Positions 51,223-62,456 are shown, numbered from the stretch's first letter. The stretch: 64,000 nt of DNA from Sulfuriferula thiophila (GCF_003864975.1 NZ_BHGL01000006.1:310001-374000), one strand, 5' to 3'. The notes: a model not told the origin generated them from the sequence alone. Translations and numbers: made by a program.

Positions 51223-54200
51223 TTTGAGTATCGCTAATGCGTCCAACTTTGCTGATTACCGGGTCTGACCACGGCCCGGTAATCGTGTAATCAAATCGTG
51301 CGGCTTGCCCAAACGGGTCTTTGAACAGCTTTTGCACGGCATATACACCCAGTGCAACGACTGGGCCGCCAACCAGTGAACTGGCCAGGGCAACACTTTC
51401 ACTCAGTTTCGGGCTGATAGAGGCGCGAAGTTGCTGGGTTTGCGTATTGATATTAACCATACCGCTCATTTGCACATTTGCGGCAGGGCCCTGCATTTTG
51501 AAATCGTTGCTGTAGATGATGCCACGATCAAGCTTAATCGTAGCCGAAATGTCATCAAAAGCGAAGCCCTCGCTAAACACATCGCGAAAATCCAGTCCGA
51601 TACGGCGCGGCAGCGATTGCAGGCTTAATACGCCTAACAGCTTGGCTGCACCTGGATCGGCCTTAAGAAACTGGCCGTTACTGGCTTTCAGCATAAAGCT
51701 GCCTGATAGGCTGGCGACGGTCATGTCTACCGGGGTGCCATTCCAGTTGGCTTGACCGTCGAGTACGGCTTGCCCGCGTTTGATCGTGTCAGTATGGTCA
51801 AAGCGGTTCAGGAATTGACCGATATCGTACAGTTCGAAGCGTATTTTTGCATCAGTTTGCGGCATCGACAGCGGGCGCCAGGTAGCAGACATTTGCAATT
51901 TACTGTCGCTATGACTGAGTTGTATACGTTCAAAATTCAGGCCGCCGGGAATAGGAAGGGCGTTTACTTCAAGTTTCCCCAGACGTCGGTTGCCGAGCTT
52001 TAAATCATCTACGCTAAGTATGATTTTAGGCCATTGAATATTTTCGTTCTGGGTTTGAGTGGTTATTGTGCCGTTGTCTGTGGCTGCTGGAATTGATAAG
52101 GTCTTTAAATGCGCATTCAAGGTGTTGGATTGACCCTCTGACGCAGGCTGTGACCAGGAGATATCACCCTGCATGGCCGGGCTCTGGATGCTGGCATGCC
52201 AGTCTGTACCCGGATGTCTGGCATGGATGGTGACATCATTGAAGCGGCGTTTGAATACATCCAGTTGGCTGATGCCGACATTAATGTCAGCGATGGCGGG
52301 TGAGTCATGACCGGATTTCGAGTCGAATAGGTTCATCCAGCCATCCAGATTGGTTGCGGGGAGTGTGCCGCTTACCCATATCCCCGGCTCCGCTGGTAAT
52401 TCGGCAGCGCCGCCAAAGCGTAGGCTGCCACGTTCGATACGACTATGATCGGCCTGTTCCAACTGCAAAAGTTTTGCTGTGGCAACTTGTCCATAACGCA
52501 GATTTAACACGGTTTCGTTGCTGGCGCGTGGCCGAGTACTCAACTGTAGCGTTTGCCGATCACCCACAGCCTTGTTAAAAGGCGCTGGTAACGCAATCTC
52601 CAGTCCCACCAGGTCGCTCTCGAAATCGGTTGCGTTGGCTCGGCCGTGTAGCAAATCAATCTTGCCTTGCCAATTGCTGCTGCCGGTAATGAGTCTGGCT
52701 AATTCCGGGTCAATATAGGGAGTTAGTCCCGCTGCGCTGAGATGGCCTTGCAGATTAATATGGGTGATGCCGTTGGCCAAGGTCTGGGTAGACAAGCTGG
52801 CAGGGCCACCCAGCAAGCGTAGATTAATGCCTTGTGCGTTGATGCCTGTCCCGGTAAACGCCAGTTTACCCCGTACCATGTCGAGCTGCGGTAAGGGTTT
52901 TGCAGGGATGATAGTGTTGTTGTTGAATGTCAGTATTCCAGCCAGGGTGGTGCTGTCGATACGGCGCAAGGGCAGCTTTAAATTGAGGCCGAGGTTGGCT
53001 TTGCCAGAGGCTGTTGCGCCTATGGTCAATTTGTCGATTTTGTCAGCGACCGGGCTGTTGTTGGTAAAACGGATAAAGTCGGACAGATTGCCAGTGGCGT
53101 CACCACTGACGTCGAGTATTTCGTCCATCGCGAATAAATCGGGAATGACGGCACTGACCCTGCGCAAATCCGCATCATAGAGTTTTGCACTGTTGGCTGT
53201 GATCGCCATGCGGGTGCCGGTAAAACGCAAGTTGGCATTGATATGATCGATGGCGGGGAAATTAGGGGCGGGCTGTATTGCGCCATCAACTATCTTGACA
53301 TTCACATCAAGCAAACCGTTGCCGTCATTATGGAAAGGATATTTGGCCAGATCACCTTTTAAGCGGAATTGCACGCCCGTAACTTTGCCATCCAGTACAT
53401 TGGTGCGTATCCAGTCGTAAGCGGGTTGTTTTATCGCTAATGGCAAATAATGATAAGCCATCTTGCCATTGCCGCGCGAGACAGCACCCGTCAAATCAAT
53501 TACCCCGGGATGCCCTGCGTGCCACAGGTATTCGCCGAATAAATTACCGGCAACATCGGCATTGGCATAGCTGGCTTCGGTAAGCTGGAAACGATAATTA
53601 TCTGGCTGCTTGCGCCATTTGAGCTGGGCGGTCAATGTATCCAGCTTGACATCGGGCTCGAATAAAATGCTGGGTAACGTTAAGGTTACATTCTGGCTAT
53701 TAAGGGCAAGGTTGCCGCCTTGGGTAGTCGCATCAAGCTGCCCGCTCAATCCGGAAAAACCCGGTGCGGTATCGCTTGTGGTCAGGCCAAGTTGCTGGAA
53801 TTGGCCTTGCACCCGGTAGTCAATCGGGTGCAGCAGCTCTCCTTGCCAATGCGCGCTGAACTGCTTGAGACGACCGCTGGGTCGGTGCTGGTTGAGAGCA
53901 TTGCGTTGAGCTGTGGAGAGTGGGATATAGGCTGCCAAGCTGGCCACCGATTGCAACCACAGGCCATCTGTACGGAGATCCCCCGTTGCTGCTGTATGGC
54001 TGGTGGCGGGGGCATAGCGCAGATAAAAGTCAAAAGGTGTGACGTATAAAAAATTGCTGGTGCGCAGGCTCACCTTATGCAAGTCAATGGACTGAGCCGC
54101 ACCCAGGCGTTTCCATTGTACTTGACCGGATAAGTCGACCAGATTCAGGCGGGGCAGTTCAGCGCCAGTCTGCAAAGAAAGTTGGTGCAGGCTGGTGTTG

Positions 54201-55021
54201 GCAGTGATGGCAATAACCTGTTTTTTGGCAATCTGCAACTGCAGATCAAGGTTGCCGAAACCCCGCGTTATTCCCAGTGGCAGGGTTACCCACGGCTGCC
54301 ATTGTGCCAGATCGGTACGCTCGACCTGTACCGATAGGGTGCCGTTCCACTCGGCAAGTTGACTCAAACTGTTGCCGCGAAAGTCCCCCTTTATGCTGAG
54401 CGGGTGTGCTACAAGCGCTGGCGGAATGGCCGAGAGGCGGAACTGGTGTCTGTTGCCGCGATTGGTTAAGGTGAAATTGACTTCCCGTGCTACCAGTAAC
54501 GGTGCCTGACGTTGATCATCCAGCCATGACATGGTGGCATGACTGATCTGAATCTGGCGCTGTTTTAGCAGCCAGTCGGTGAATACGCTGTTATTCTGTT
54601 GCTGGTTAAGTGCAATGCCGGCCACATACAGGGCGCCGCCATGCGTTCGGTGGATGCTTAACACCAGGTCATCTACGGTCAGGCTGGCAAGGCGTAACTC
54701 GCCATGCAGCAGGCTGCTCCAGGAGAGTGTCGTGTGCACATCGTTCAGCAGTAAGGCTGGCCGGTTATCCGGGCCATATACACGCAGTTGTTGTATGCGT
54801 AACCGCGGGTGCCAGCCTTGCCAGTCTGCCGTAAGTGGGCCCAGTGTGACCTTCTGTCCGGCAGACTGGCTGATGGAGTTGGCGATGTCACCACGCCACT
54901 GGTCGAGGTTGGGCAATATCCATAATCGCAATGCCAGCACCAGTACCACGAAAGCAATGGTGAGCGGCATGAAAACATAGATAAGGCCGCGACGAAGCCA
55001 GCGGCGGCTAAACGCTAACAT
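51206..55021 (-). CDS. yhdP: AsmA-like envelope protein YhdP
   Basis: YhdP is a large inner-membrane-anchored, periplasm-spanning protein of the TamB/AsmA group that moves phospholipids to the outer membrane. The 1271-residue product has an N-terminal helix (GLIYVFMPLTIAFVVLVLALRLWIL, in part), then a long repeat-rich beta region and a C-terminal DUF3971/AsmA-like domain (about 1100-1270). It begins one base before the acs stop side and leads the yhdP-orf-nitrilase-tldD unit. Confidence 0.92.
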   Translation of the reverse strand: MLAFSRRWLRRGLIYVFMPLTIAFVVLVLALRLWILPNLDQWRGDIANSISQSAGQKVTLGPLTADWQGWHPRLRIQQLRVYGPDNRPALLLNDVHTTLSWSSLLHGELRLASLTVDDLVLSIHRTHGGALYVAGIALNQQQNNSVFTDWLLKQRQIQISHATMSWLDDQRQAPLLVAREVNFTLTNRGNRHQFRLSAIPPALVAHPLSIKGDFRGNSLSQLAEWNGTLSVQVERTDLAQWQPWVTLPLGITRGFGNLDLQLQIAKKQVIAITANTSLHQLSLQTGAELPRLNLVDLSGQVQWKRLGAAQSIDLHKVSLRTSNFLYVTPFDFYLRYAPATSHTAATGDLRTDGLWLQSVASLAAYIPLSTAQRNALNQHRPSGRLKQFSAHWQGELLHPIDYRVQGQFQQLGLTTSDTAPGFSGLSGQLDATTQGGNLALNSQNVTLTLPSILFEPDVKLDTLTAQLKWRKQPDNYRFQLTEASYANADVAGNLFGEYLWHAGHPGVIDLTGAVSRGNGKMAYHYLPLAIKQPAYDWIRTNVLDGKVTGVQFRLKGDLAKYPFHNDGNGLLDVNVKIVDGAIQPAPNFPAIDHINANLRFTGTRMAITANSAKLYDADLRRVSAVIPDLFAMDEILDVSGDATGNLSDFIRFTNNSPVADKIDKLTIGATASGKANLGLNLKLPLRRIDSTTLAGILTFNNNTIIPAKPLPQLDMVRGKLAFTGTGINAQGINLRLLGGPASLSTQTLANGITHINLQGHLSAAGLTPYIDPELARLITGSSNWQGKIDLLHGRANATDFESDLVGLEIALPAPFNKAVGDRQTLQLSTRPRASNETVLNLRYGQVATAKLLQLEQADHSRIERGSLRFGGAAELPAEPGIWVSGTLPATNLDGWMNLFDSKSGHDSPAIADINVGISQLDVFKRRFNDVTIHARHPGTDWHASIQSPAMQGDISWSQPASEGQSNTLNAHLKTLSIPAATDNGTITTQTQNENIQWPKIILSVDDLKLGNRRLGKLEVNALPIPGGLNFERIQLSHSDSKLQMSATWRPLSMPQTDAKIRFELYDIGQFLNRFDHTDTIKRGQAVLDGQANWNGTPVDMTVASLSGSFMLKASNGQFLKADPGAAKLLGVLSLQSLPRRIGLDFRDVFSEGFAFDDISATIKLDRGIIYSNDFKMQGPAANVQMSGMVNINTQTQQLRASISPKLSESVALASSLVGGPVVALGVYAVQKLFKDPFGQAARFDYTITGPWSDPVISKVGRISDTQNGTNP

Positions 55022-55022
55022 G

Positions 55023-56990
55023 TCAATGTGATGCTTTTAGCTGTTCCAGTATGGCCGGATTTTCTAAAGTAGAGATATCCTGGGTAATATCTTCGCCACG
55101 CGCCAGATTGCGTAATAAGCGCCGCATGATTTTGCCTGAACGGGTTTTCGGCAGGTTGTCACCAAAACGGATTTCGTCCGGCTTGGCTATCGGGCCGATT
55201 TCCTGGCCGACCCAGTTGCGCAAGGTGTTGGTGATTTCCTTCGCAGCATCACTGTCCGGGCGTATGCCTTTGAGCACAACAAACGCCACGATCGCTTCGC
55301 CCTTGATGTCGTGCGGCTTACCGACTACAGCAGCTTCAGCAACCAGAGGGTGCGCAGCCAGTGCGGATTCGATTTCCATGGTACCGAGACGGTGACCGGA
55401 AACATTCAGCACATCGTCGATGCGCCCCATGATCCAGTAGTAACCATCTTCATCGCGGTGGGCTGAATCGCCGGCGAGATAGGTTTTGCCACCCAGTTCT
55501 TCAGGGAAATAGGCTTTCTTGTAACGTTCCGGGTTATTCCATAAAGTGCGCAGCAAGGATGGGAAAGGGCGCTTGATAACAAGATAACCGCCTTGTCCCA
55601 GGGGTAAGGGGTGACCATGTTCATCGACCACATCGGCCATGATGCCAGGCAGCGGCAGGGTGCAGGAACCGGGTTTGGTAGCGACAGCACCGGGCAGCGG
55701 CGCAATCATGTGGGAACCGGTTTCAGTCTGCCACCAGGTATCGACAATCGGGCAGCGTTCCTGACCGACTTGCTGGTAATACCACATCCATGCTTCCGGA
55801 TTGATAGGTTCGCCGACAGTGCCGAGCAAGCGCAGGCTGGATAAATCGTGCTGTGCCGGCAAATCTCCGCCGAGCTTGATCAGGGAGCGAATGGCGGTTG
55901 GTGCAGTGTAGAAAGTGGTAACACGATGGTCCTGAATCATTTTCCAGAATCGGCCTGCATTCGGGTAGGTCGGGACGCCCTCGAAAATAACCTGGGTCAT
56001 ACCCATCGCCAGCGGACCGTAGGCAACGTAAGTGTGGCCGGTAATCCAGCCTACATCAGCAGTACACCAGAACACATCGGTTGCCGGTTTGGCGTCGAAC
56101 ACCCATTGCATGGACAGAATTGCACCGAGCAGATAGCCGGCTGTACTGTGCTGTACCCCCTTGGGGGTGCCGGTGGAGCCGGAAGTATAAAGAATGAACA
56201 GCGGGTCTTCGGCATTCATCCATTCTGGTTCGCATGTGTTGCTCATGCCATTGACGCAATCATGCCACCATACATCACGTTCAGCATGCCAGCTGACTTC
56301 ATTGTGAGCACGCTGGTAAACAATCACGCCGGTAACGCACTCGGTGCCGCCGAGGGTAAGGGCTTCATCCACGGCAGCTTTAAGCGCTACGGCTTTACCA
56401 CCGCGCATGCCGGCATCAGCGGTAATTACCAGTTTGGCCTGGGCATCGATGATGCGTTCGTGCAGGGATTTGGCGGAGAAACCACCGAAGACGACAGAAT
56501 GGATAGCGCCAATGCGGGCACAGGCCTGCATGGCGATGACGGCTTCAGCACCCATGGGCATATAAACCACGACGCGATCGCCTTTTTGTACGCCGCGCGC
56601 TTTCAGAGCGTTAGCGAAAGTGCAGACCTGATCGTGCAGTTGCTGGTAGCTGATACGGGTTACGCTGCCGTCATCAGCTTCAAAAATCAGAGCAGTCTGC
56701 TCGGCCTTGGTTGGCAAGTGGCGATCAATGCAGTTGTAGGATACGTTCAGCACGCCGTCGTCGAACCAGCGATAAAATGGCGCATTGGATTCGTCGAGTG
56801 TGCGAGTGAATGGTGTTTGCCAGGTGATATGCTGGCGGGCTAAATCTGCCCAGTACTGCTCATAATTGGCTTCGGCCAGCGCCGTTAATGCCTGATATGC
56901 CGCCATGCCGGAGACATTAGCGTGCGCCTGAAACTCACTGCTTGGTGGGAAGGAACGGTTTTCATGCAGGACTGATTCGATGTGTGACAT
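55023..56990 (-). CDS. acs: Acetyl-CoA synthetase
   Basis: This converts acetate, ATP and CoA to acetyl-CoA. The 655-residue enzyme has [25 protein letters not shown] and the C-terminal [10 protein letters not shown], whose Lys is the known acetylation site. It is preceded by a GGAG ribosome site. It lies downstream of the acetate permease genes on the same strand, separated by a terminator, so the pair can import and activate acetate. Confidence 0.97.
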   Translation of the reverse strand: MSHIESVLHENRSFPPSSEFQAHANVSGMAAYQALTALAEANYEQYWADLARQHITWQTPFTRTLDESNAPFYRWFDDGVLNVSYNCIDRHLPTKAEQTALIFEADDGSVTRISYQQLHDQVCTFANALKARGVQKGDRVVVYMPMGAEAVIAMQACARIGAIHSVVFGGFSAKSLHERIIDAQAKLVITADAGMRGGKAVALKAAVDEALTLGGTECVTGVIVYQRAHNEVSWHAERDVWWHDCVNGMSNTCEPEWMNAEDPLFILYTSGSTGTPKGVQHSTAGYLLGAILSMQWVFDAKPATDVFWCTADVGWITGHTYVAYGPLAMGMTQVIFEGVPTYPNAGRFWKMIQDHRVTTFYTAPTAIRSLIKLGGDLPAQHDLSSLRLLGTVGEPINPEAWMWYYQQVGQERCPIVDTWWQTETGSHMIAPLPGAVATKPGSCTLPLPGIMADVVDEHGHPLPLGQGGYLVIKRPFPSLLRTLWNNPERYKKAYFPEELGGKTYLAGDSAHRDEDGYYWIMGRIDDVLNVSGHRLGTMEIESALAAHPLVAEAAVVGKPHDIKGEAIVAFVVLKGIRPDSDAAKEITNTLRNWVGQEIGPIAKPDEIRFGDNLPKTRSGKIMRRLLRNLARGEDITQDISTLENPAILEQLKASH

Positions 56991-57095
56991 TACAAACTCC
57001 GTGGTGGGTGTTTAGGGCGAACCCTTGATGTTTAGTCGCTATTTTAATCCAATTCGGGATCAAGAGCTTGGTGCATATGATTGAATAGCAGAAAT

Positions 57096-57130
57096 TAAAA
57101 AATCCTCTGGTCAGTCAAGACCAGAGGATT
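57096..57130 (-). terminator. Rho-independent terminator after actP
   Basis: A 12-bp perfect stem (AATCCTCTGGTC / GACCAGAGGATT) is followed by six T on the minus strand, 24 bases after the actP stop. Confidence 0.9.
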
Positions 57131-57154
57131 GAGTGGTTAGTGAAGCGTCAGGGA

Positions 57155-59182
57155 TTAAGCTGCGTGTATGCCAGTGTTTTGGCGTACATACAATTCTTCC
57201 CACATGGCTTCAGCACGAGGATCGCGATACAGCAAGGAACCTAATATCACCATCAGGAAACCCAGCGGGATCGAAATCAGGCCAGGGTTCTTGAGCAGGA
57301 AGAATGGCTTCTCCAGACCCATGATGCTGGTTGTTTTGCCTGCGTACTGCTTCAGATCATCCTGAGCCTTGCTGATGTCCTTCGTCAGTTTGCCGATTTC
57401 CTTGTTGGCTTTGGCAATGTCGTCAGCATTGGTCAGTGTCGGCAATTGTGCATTCAGCGTGGCCAGCTTCTCTACCGCTCCCGGTTTGGCAGGGGTGGCA
57501 GGTGAAGCTGGTTTGGCTGCTTCAGATTTGGCACAAACGGCAAACAGTTCGCATACCAGACCTTCACCCGGCTTTGCTGCTACAGCGGGTTTGGCTTCTG
57601 CCGCTGGCTCGCCTTGCAATACTTTGTTGGCGGCTTTAACGACTTCTTTAGGATAAGTCATGTTAGGAGAAACCATGACCAATAGAATGGCAGCAGTCGC
57701 GCCTGTCACCATGCCCAGTATGATCCCGCCGGTGTTGCAGCGTTTCCAGTACAGGGTCAGGAAGACCGCAGGCAGATTGCTGGATGCAGCCACTGCGAAA
57801 GCCATGCCGACCAGATGAGCAACGTTCTGCCCTTTGGCCAGGATGCCGATAACGATGGCGGCGATACCGACGATGATGGAAGAAATGCGCGCTGCCCTGA
57901 CTTGTTCTTCCTGTGAAGCATTGTTACCACGAATGACACCAACGTAGATGTCGTGTGCCATCGCAGATGCGGATGCCAGTACCAGACCCGCAACAACAGC
58001 AACAATCGTAGCAAATGCCACAGCGGCGACGAAGGCGAGGAAGAAGTTACCCAGAAGCGAATGTGCACCGCCGCCCAGATATTGCGCCAGGATAGGTGCA
58101 GCCATATTGCCGCCCTTGTCGAGTGCAATAATGTTAGCTGGACCGACGTGGGTAGCAGCACCCAGACCCAGGAACAAGGTGATCACGTAAAAGCCGCCGA
58201 TGATGGCCATCGCCCATACAACGGATTTACGCGCTTCTTTTGCGTTTGGTACGGTGAAGAAACGCATCAGTATGTGTGGCAGACCAGCAGTACCCAGCAC
58301 GAGTGCCATGCCCAGAGAAATCTGGTCAATCGGGTTCTTCAGGAACAGGCCGGGTTCAAGGAAGCGTTGGCCCAATTCCTCCGGAGTCATGCCAGTAGCG
58401 GCATTGCCCAATAGTTTGGCAACTTGTTTCTGTACACCTTCGTTATTGACTACGCTGTCGAGGAAGCCAGGCAGTGAGAAGCCATAAGGCGCCCACACCA
58501 GTACGACCAGAACCAGAGAGGCAAGCACCAGTAACACGGCTTTGACGATCTGCACCCAGGTAGTTGCAACCATACCGCCGAATACCACATAGGCCAGCAT
58601 CAGTATGCCTACACCGATAACCGACACTTCGTAGTCGATACCAATCAGGGTTTTGATCAGCACACCACCACCAACCATCTGCGCGGTCAGATAAAAGATC
58701 GACACGGTGATGGTGGAGATAGCTGCAATGGTTTTGGTCTTCTTGGGGTCGTTACGGAAGGCCAGAATATCGCCCAGTGTGTATTTGCCAATATTACGGC
58801 ACGGCTCTGCGATTACCAGCAGTACTGTGATGTAAGCGACAAGGAAGCCAACTGAGTACATGAAACCGTCATAGCCATACAACGAAATCAGGCCGGCGAT
58901 ACCTAGAAAAGAAGCTGCAGACAGATAGTCGCCTGCGATAGCCCAGCCATTCTGTGCGCCGGAAATACTGCGACCGGCAGCGTAAAACTCGTGGGTGGTG
59001 TTGGTTTTTTTGGCTGCCCAGTACGTAATTGCCATAGTCAGCGCGATAATTGCACCGAATACAGCCAGGGTCATGAATTTGTATTCATCGGCAACAGCAC
59101 CTTCACCTGCCCAGCTCATTGAGCTAAGTCCGGCTAGCAGCGGTAGCGTCAGCCACGCTCGGATTGTATTTGTTGATTGCAT
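57155..59182 (-). CDS. actP: Cation/acetate symporter ActP with a large insert
   Basis: This is a sodium:solute symporter for acetate and other short organic acids. From the ATG at 59182 it has 675 residues, against about 550 for E. coli ActP. The ends match normal ActP: signal-like N-terminus, DEYKFMTLAVFGAI, GDYLSAASFLG and QMVGGGVLIKTLIG. Roughly 105 residues are inserted between the last two membrane helices (57335-57661): an Ala/Pro/Lys-rich stretch, two Cys (VCELFAVCA) and a coiled-coil-like segment (DISKAQDDLKQYAG). The start follows the DUF485 stop by one base. Confidence 0.93.
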   Translation of the reverse strand: MQSTNTIRAWLTLPLLAGLSSMSWAGEGAVADEYKFMTLAVFGAIIALTMAITYWAAKKTNTTHEFYAAGRSISGAQNGWAIAGDYLSAASFLGIAGLISLYGYDGFMYSVGFLVAYITVLLVIAEPCRNIGKYTLGDILAFRNDPKKTKTIAAISTITVSIFYLTAQMVGGGVLIKTLIGIDYEVSVIGVGILMLAYVVFGGMVATTWVQIVKAVLLVLASLVLVVLVWAPYGFSLPGFLDSVVNNEGVQKQVAKLLGNAATGMTPEELGQRFLEPGLFLKNPIDQISLGMALVLGTAGLPHILMRFFTVPNAKEARKSVVWAMAIIGGFYVITLFLGLGAATHVGPANIIALDKGGNMAAPILAQYLGGGAHSLLGNFFLAFVAAVAFATIVAVVAGLVLASASAMAHDIYVGVIRGNNASQEEQVRAARISSIIVGIAAIVIGILAKGQNVAHLVGMAFAVAASSNLPAVFLTLYWKRCNTGGIILGMVTGATAAILLVMVSPNMTYPKEVVKAANKVLQGEPAAEAKPAVAAKPGEGLVCELFAVCAKSEAAKPASPATPAKPGAVEKLATLNAQLPTLTNADDIAKANKEIGKLTKDISKAQDDLKQYAGKTTSIMGLEKPFFLLKNPGLISIPLGFLMVILGSLLYRDPRAEAMWEELYVRQNTGIHAA

Positions 59183-59183
59183 A

Positions 59184-59504
59184 TCAGGCTCCAATGTTAT
59201 GTGCGTCATTCACGATTTCTTCTGCCATGCTGTCAAATTCAGCATTGGCACGGCGTGAATAAATCACGGCTAAAAACCATGCCACAATGAATTCTGAGAG
59301 TGCGAACAGAATACCGATGTTAACCGGCCCCCAAACTTTGATTTTGAAAATCTCGGGAAAATAGGCTGCGCCGACAGGTAACAGGAAATAGTAAATGATC
59401 GAAAAGACCATTAAGCCCCAAAGAAACAGGGTTTTTTTGCGGTGCAAAGCCTGGAATCGCGGATCAGCATCGATCGCTTGCCAGTTCATTTTGTGCGTAG
59501 TCAT
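59184..59504 (-). CDS. DUF485 partner of the acetate permease
   Basis: This 106-residue membrane protein has two helices (LFLWGLMVFSIIYYFLLPV and IGILFALSEFIVAWFLAVIY, the second cut here to the family core) and is encoded directly upstream of actP, one base before its ATG. The family always travels with actP and is probably a subunit or assembly factor (YjcH in E. coli). It diverges from glnE, across a 200-base control region. Confidence 0.92.
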   Translation of the reverse strand: MTTHKMNWQAIDADPRFQALHRKKTLFLWGLMVFSIIYYFLLPVGAAYFPEIFKIKVWGPVNIGILFALSEFIVAWFLAVIYSRRANAEFDSMAEEIVNDAHNIGA

Positions 59505-59725
59505 ATAAGCTCCATGTGGTGAGGGTGCAACTCTGTTAGTGCTGGTTTGATTGAAAAGAGAAACGACTGCTTTTTATTAGTATGGTTATCATTTTTATTA
59601 TTATGGTGATGCGAACGTGAGATGTAATCCAGCGCCTGAGGCAGGCTGAATTAATCCGGTTTCATGTTGGGATGAGCGATTTTAGTGAATAATACAGAAA
59701 TGTGTCAAACAAGAAAGCACTCACT

Positions 59726-62401
59726 ATGAATCCTGTGGATTTAGTAACAGCAGCCAGCCAGCATTCACGATATTTGCGTCGTCTTGTTGCTGCTGAAGCG
59801 CATTTTGCGGACACGCTGGTGGCGCATCTGGATACGCCGTGGAATACCACGCTGATGCAGGCGCAGCTGGATGCGCTGCAGATCGTCGATGCGCACAGCT
59901 TGCAGGTGGCCTTGCGCAAGTTGCGTCAGGCGGTGATGGCGCAGATGGTTGTGCGTGATCTGGCCGGGCTGGGCGACTTGCATGAGGTGATGCGCATGTG
60001 TACTGATCTCGCACAAGTGGCGGTGCGTTACGCATTGCGCTATCACACAATCTGGCTGGCAGAAACTCATGGCATGCCGATGAACGCTGATGGGACGCCT
60101 ATGGAGCTGGCGGTGGTGGGTATGGGCAAGCTCGGTGGCGGTGAGTTGAATGTCTCGTCGGATATCGACCTGGTGTATTTGTATGCCGATGAAGGTGAAA
60201 CGACGGGTGATAAGCCGATTTCCTATCATCAGTTCTTTGTTCTGTTGGCGAAAAAAATCGGACTGGCGATTTCCGAAATCACCGCGGATGGTTTCGTGTT
60301 CAGGGTCGATACACGTTTGCGCCCGTGGGGTGACGCCGGGCCGCTGGCGATGGGTTATGCCGCGTTCGAGGATTATCTGGTCACCCACGGACGCGAGTGG
60401 GAACGTTATGCCTGGATCAAGGGGCGGGCATTGACGGGCAGCAGGCTGGATGAATTGAATGCGATAGTGCGCCCGTTCGTGTTTCGCAAATATCTGGACT
60501 TTAATGCATTTGCCGCGATGCGCGAGTTGCACGCACAGATACGTCGCGAAGTGATACGCCGAGACCGGGTGGATAACATCAAGCTGGGTCCGGGTGGTAT
60601 TCGTGAGATCGAGTTTATTGCCCAGGTGTTTCAGTTAATCCGCGGCGGCCAGGTGCCGGCGTTGCAAGCGCGCGCCACATTAGCGATTTTACCCATGCTC
60701 GCAGCACGTGGCTCATTGCCGGAGCAGGCCGTCAGTGAATTGCGCGAGGCTTACTTTTTTTTGCGTAATCTGGAACATCGTTTGCAGTATCTGGATGACG
60801 CACAAACGCAGATGTTGCCTACCCAGGCGGAAGAGCAATCACGTATTGCCAGCAGTATGGGGTTTGCGGATTACTCCGCATTTTTGCTCAAATTAAACAT
60901 GCATAGAACGCATGTATCCCGGCATTTCGATCAGGTATTTGCAGCGCCACAGGCCGACGGTACGCATCATCCGTTGAGCGCGCTATGGCTAGGGCTGATC
61001 GACGAGGAAGAATCCAAAGCGCAATTGGCCAATCTGGGCTTTGACGATGCGGATGCCGTGTACCAGCGTCTGCAGCAAAGTCGCAAGAGCAGCCGTTATG
61101 TCGGATTGCCGGCCAGCAATCGGGCGCGTCTGGATACGCTGGTGCCACAGTTGATTGAAGTTGCGGCAAGTCTGCCGCCGCGTGACAGCACGCTGGCACG
61201 CATCATGGATTTGCTGGAAACTGTGTCGCGGCGGGCGTCATACCTGGCCTTGCTGGTGGAGTACCCGGCAACCTTGCGCCAGCTGGCAAAAATCTGTGCG
61301 GCCAGCCCGTGGGCGGCGCAGTATCTGACTCGCAATCCGATGCTGCTGGACGAACTGCTGGATACGCGTGTGCTGTATACGCCGCCAGACTGGGTTGCGT
61401 TACGGGCGGAGCTGGCTGCGCAAATGCAGGCCCAGGAGGGGGATGTAGAGCGGCAAATGGATGGTATGCGCCATTTCCGTCAGCGAGTGACGTTTCATTT
61501 GCTGGCACAGGATCTGGCAGGCATATTGCCGCTGGAGAAACTGTCCGATTATCTGTCCGATCTCGCCGCGCTGATACTGGATGCGACTTTGCCGCTGGCG
61601 TGGGCAGGCGTGCGCAATCGCCATTGCGAAGCTCCGCATTTCGCGATTATCGGCTATGGCAAATTGGGCGGGCGTGAGCTGGGTTATGCTTCGGATCTGG
61701 ATATGGTATTCCTGTATCAGGATGATGCACCTGATGCGGCAGAACACTATGCGCGTCTGGCGCAACGCATTATCACTTGGCTTTCCAGCACCACCGCTGC
61801 CGGCATCTTGTATGAAACCGACCTGCGTTTGCGTCCGGATGGCGCTTCCGGACTGTTGGTGAGCAGTATTGCCGCTTTCAGTGAGTATCAGCGCAATCAC
61901 GCCTGGACCTGGGAGCATCAGGCGCTGACCCGTGCCCGTTTTGTGGCAGGCGATGCGGCCGTAGGGGCGCTGTTCGAGCCTATCCGCTGCGATATCCTGA
62001 CGCAGCAGCGTGATCTGGCGAAATTGCGGGAAGATGTGCGCAACATGCGGCAGAAAATGCACGATGGGCATCCGAATCATAGTGCTCTGTTCGATATCAA
62101 ACATGATGCTGGTGGCATTGTCGACGTCGAATTTATCGTGCAATACCTGATCCTTGCCTATAGCGCTCGCCACCGCCAGCTGACTGAGAATGCGGGTAAC
62201 CTGGCCTTGCTGAAAATTGCCGCAGAATTGGGACTTATTGCCAGCGATACAGCCGAAGCAGTTCGTACCGCATATCGTCAATTCCGCCAGTTGCAGCACA
62301 GCCTGCGCTTGCAGGGCGCCGATGCTGCCAGGGTAGAGGGCGAGTCAGTGGCGGTGCATGCGAATGCGGTTAAAACGCTTTGGACGCAAGTCTTGGGATG
62401 A
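59726..62401 (+). CDS. glnE: Glutamine synthetase adenylyltransferase GlnE
   Basis: This bifunctional enzyme adds or removes AMP on glutamine synthetase according to PII state. The product of about 891 residues has both nucleotidyltransferase domains with intact signatures: GMGKLGGGELNVSSDIDL (deadenylylating half) and GYGKLGGRELGYASDLDM (adenylylating half). It is a little shorter than the E. coli enzyme at the N-terminus. A GTG at 59702 is an alternative start; neither has a strong ribosome site. It is divergent from the DUF485-actP operon and is followed by ilvE. Confidence 0.95.
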   Translation: MNPVDLVTAASQHSRYLRRLVAAEAHFADTLVAHLDTPWNTTLMQAQLDALQIVDAHSLQVALRKLRQAVMAQMVVRDLAGLGDLHEVMRMCTDLAQVAVRYALRYHTIWLAETHGMPMNADGTPMELAVVGMGKLGGGELNVSSDIDLVYLYADEGETTGDKPISYHQFFVLLAKKIGLAISEITADGFVFRVDTRLRPWGDAGPLAMGYAAFEDYLVTHGREWERYAWIKGRALTGSRLDELNAIVRPFVFRKYLDFNAFAAMRELHAQIRREVIRRDRVDNIKLGPGGIREIEFIAQVFQLIRGGQVPALQARATLAILPMLAARGSLPEQAVSELREAYFFLRNLEHRLQYLDDAQTQMLPTQAEEQSRIASSMGFADYSAFLLKLNMHRTHVSRHFDQVFAAPQADGTHHPLSALWLGLIDEEESKAQLANLGFDDADAVYQRLQQSRKSSRYVGLPASNRARLDTLVPQLIEVAASLPPRDSTLARIMDLLETVSRRASYLALLVEYPATLRQLAKICAASPWAAQYLTRNPMLLDELLDTRVLYTPPDWVALRAELAAQMQAQEGDVERQMDGMRHFRQRVTFHLLAQDLAGILPLEKLSDYLSDLAALILDATLPLAWAGVRNRHCEAPHFAIIGYGKLGGRELGYASDLDMVFLYQDDAPDAAEHYARLAQRIITWLSSTTAAGILYETDLRLRPDGASGLLVSSIAAFSEYQRNHAWTWEHQALTRARFVAGDAAVGALFEPIRCDILTQQRDLAKLREDVRNMRQKMHDGHPNHSALFDIKHDAGGIVDVEFIVQYLILAYSARHRQLTENAGNLALLKIAAELGLIASDTAEAVRTAYRQFRQLQHSLRLQGADAARVEGESVAVHANAVKTLWTQVLG

Positions 62402-62456
62402 AAATTAAGTTACAATTTCAAATTCGATTTCAACTTTAAGTTTTGGAGTAAATGCA

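Noticed and set aside
55848-56843. 331-codon plus-strand frame inside acs
   Set aside because: It is antisense to the complete acetyl-CoA synthetase gene; no start signal or recognisable domain.
61400-62299. 299-codon minus-strand frame inside glnE
   Set aside because: It is antisense to the second GlnE domain, whose motifs are intact.
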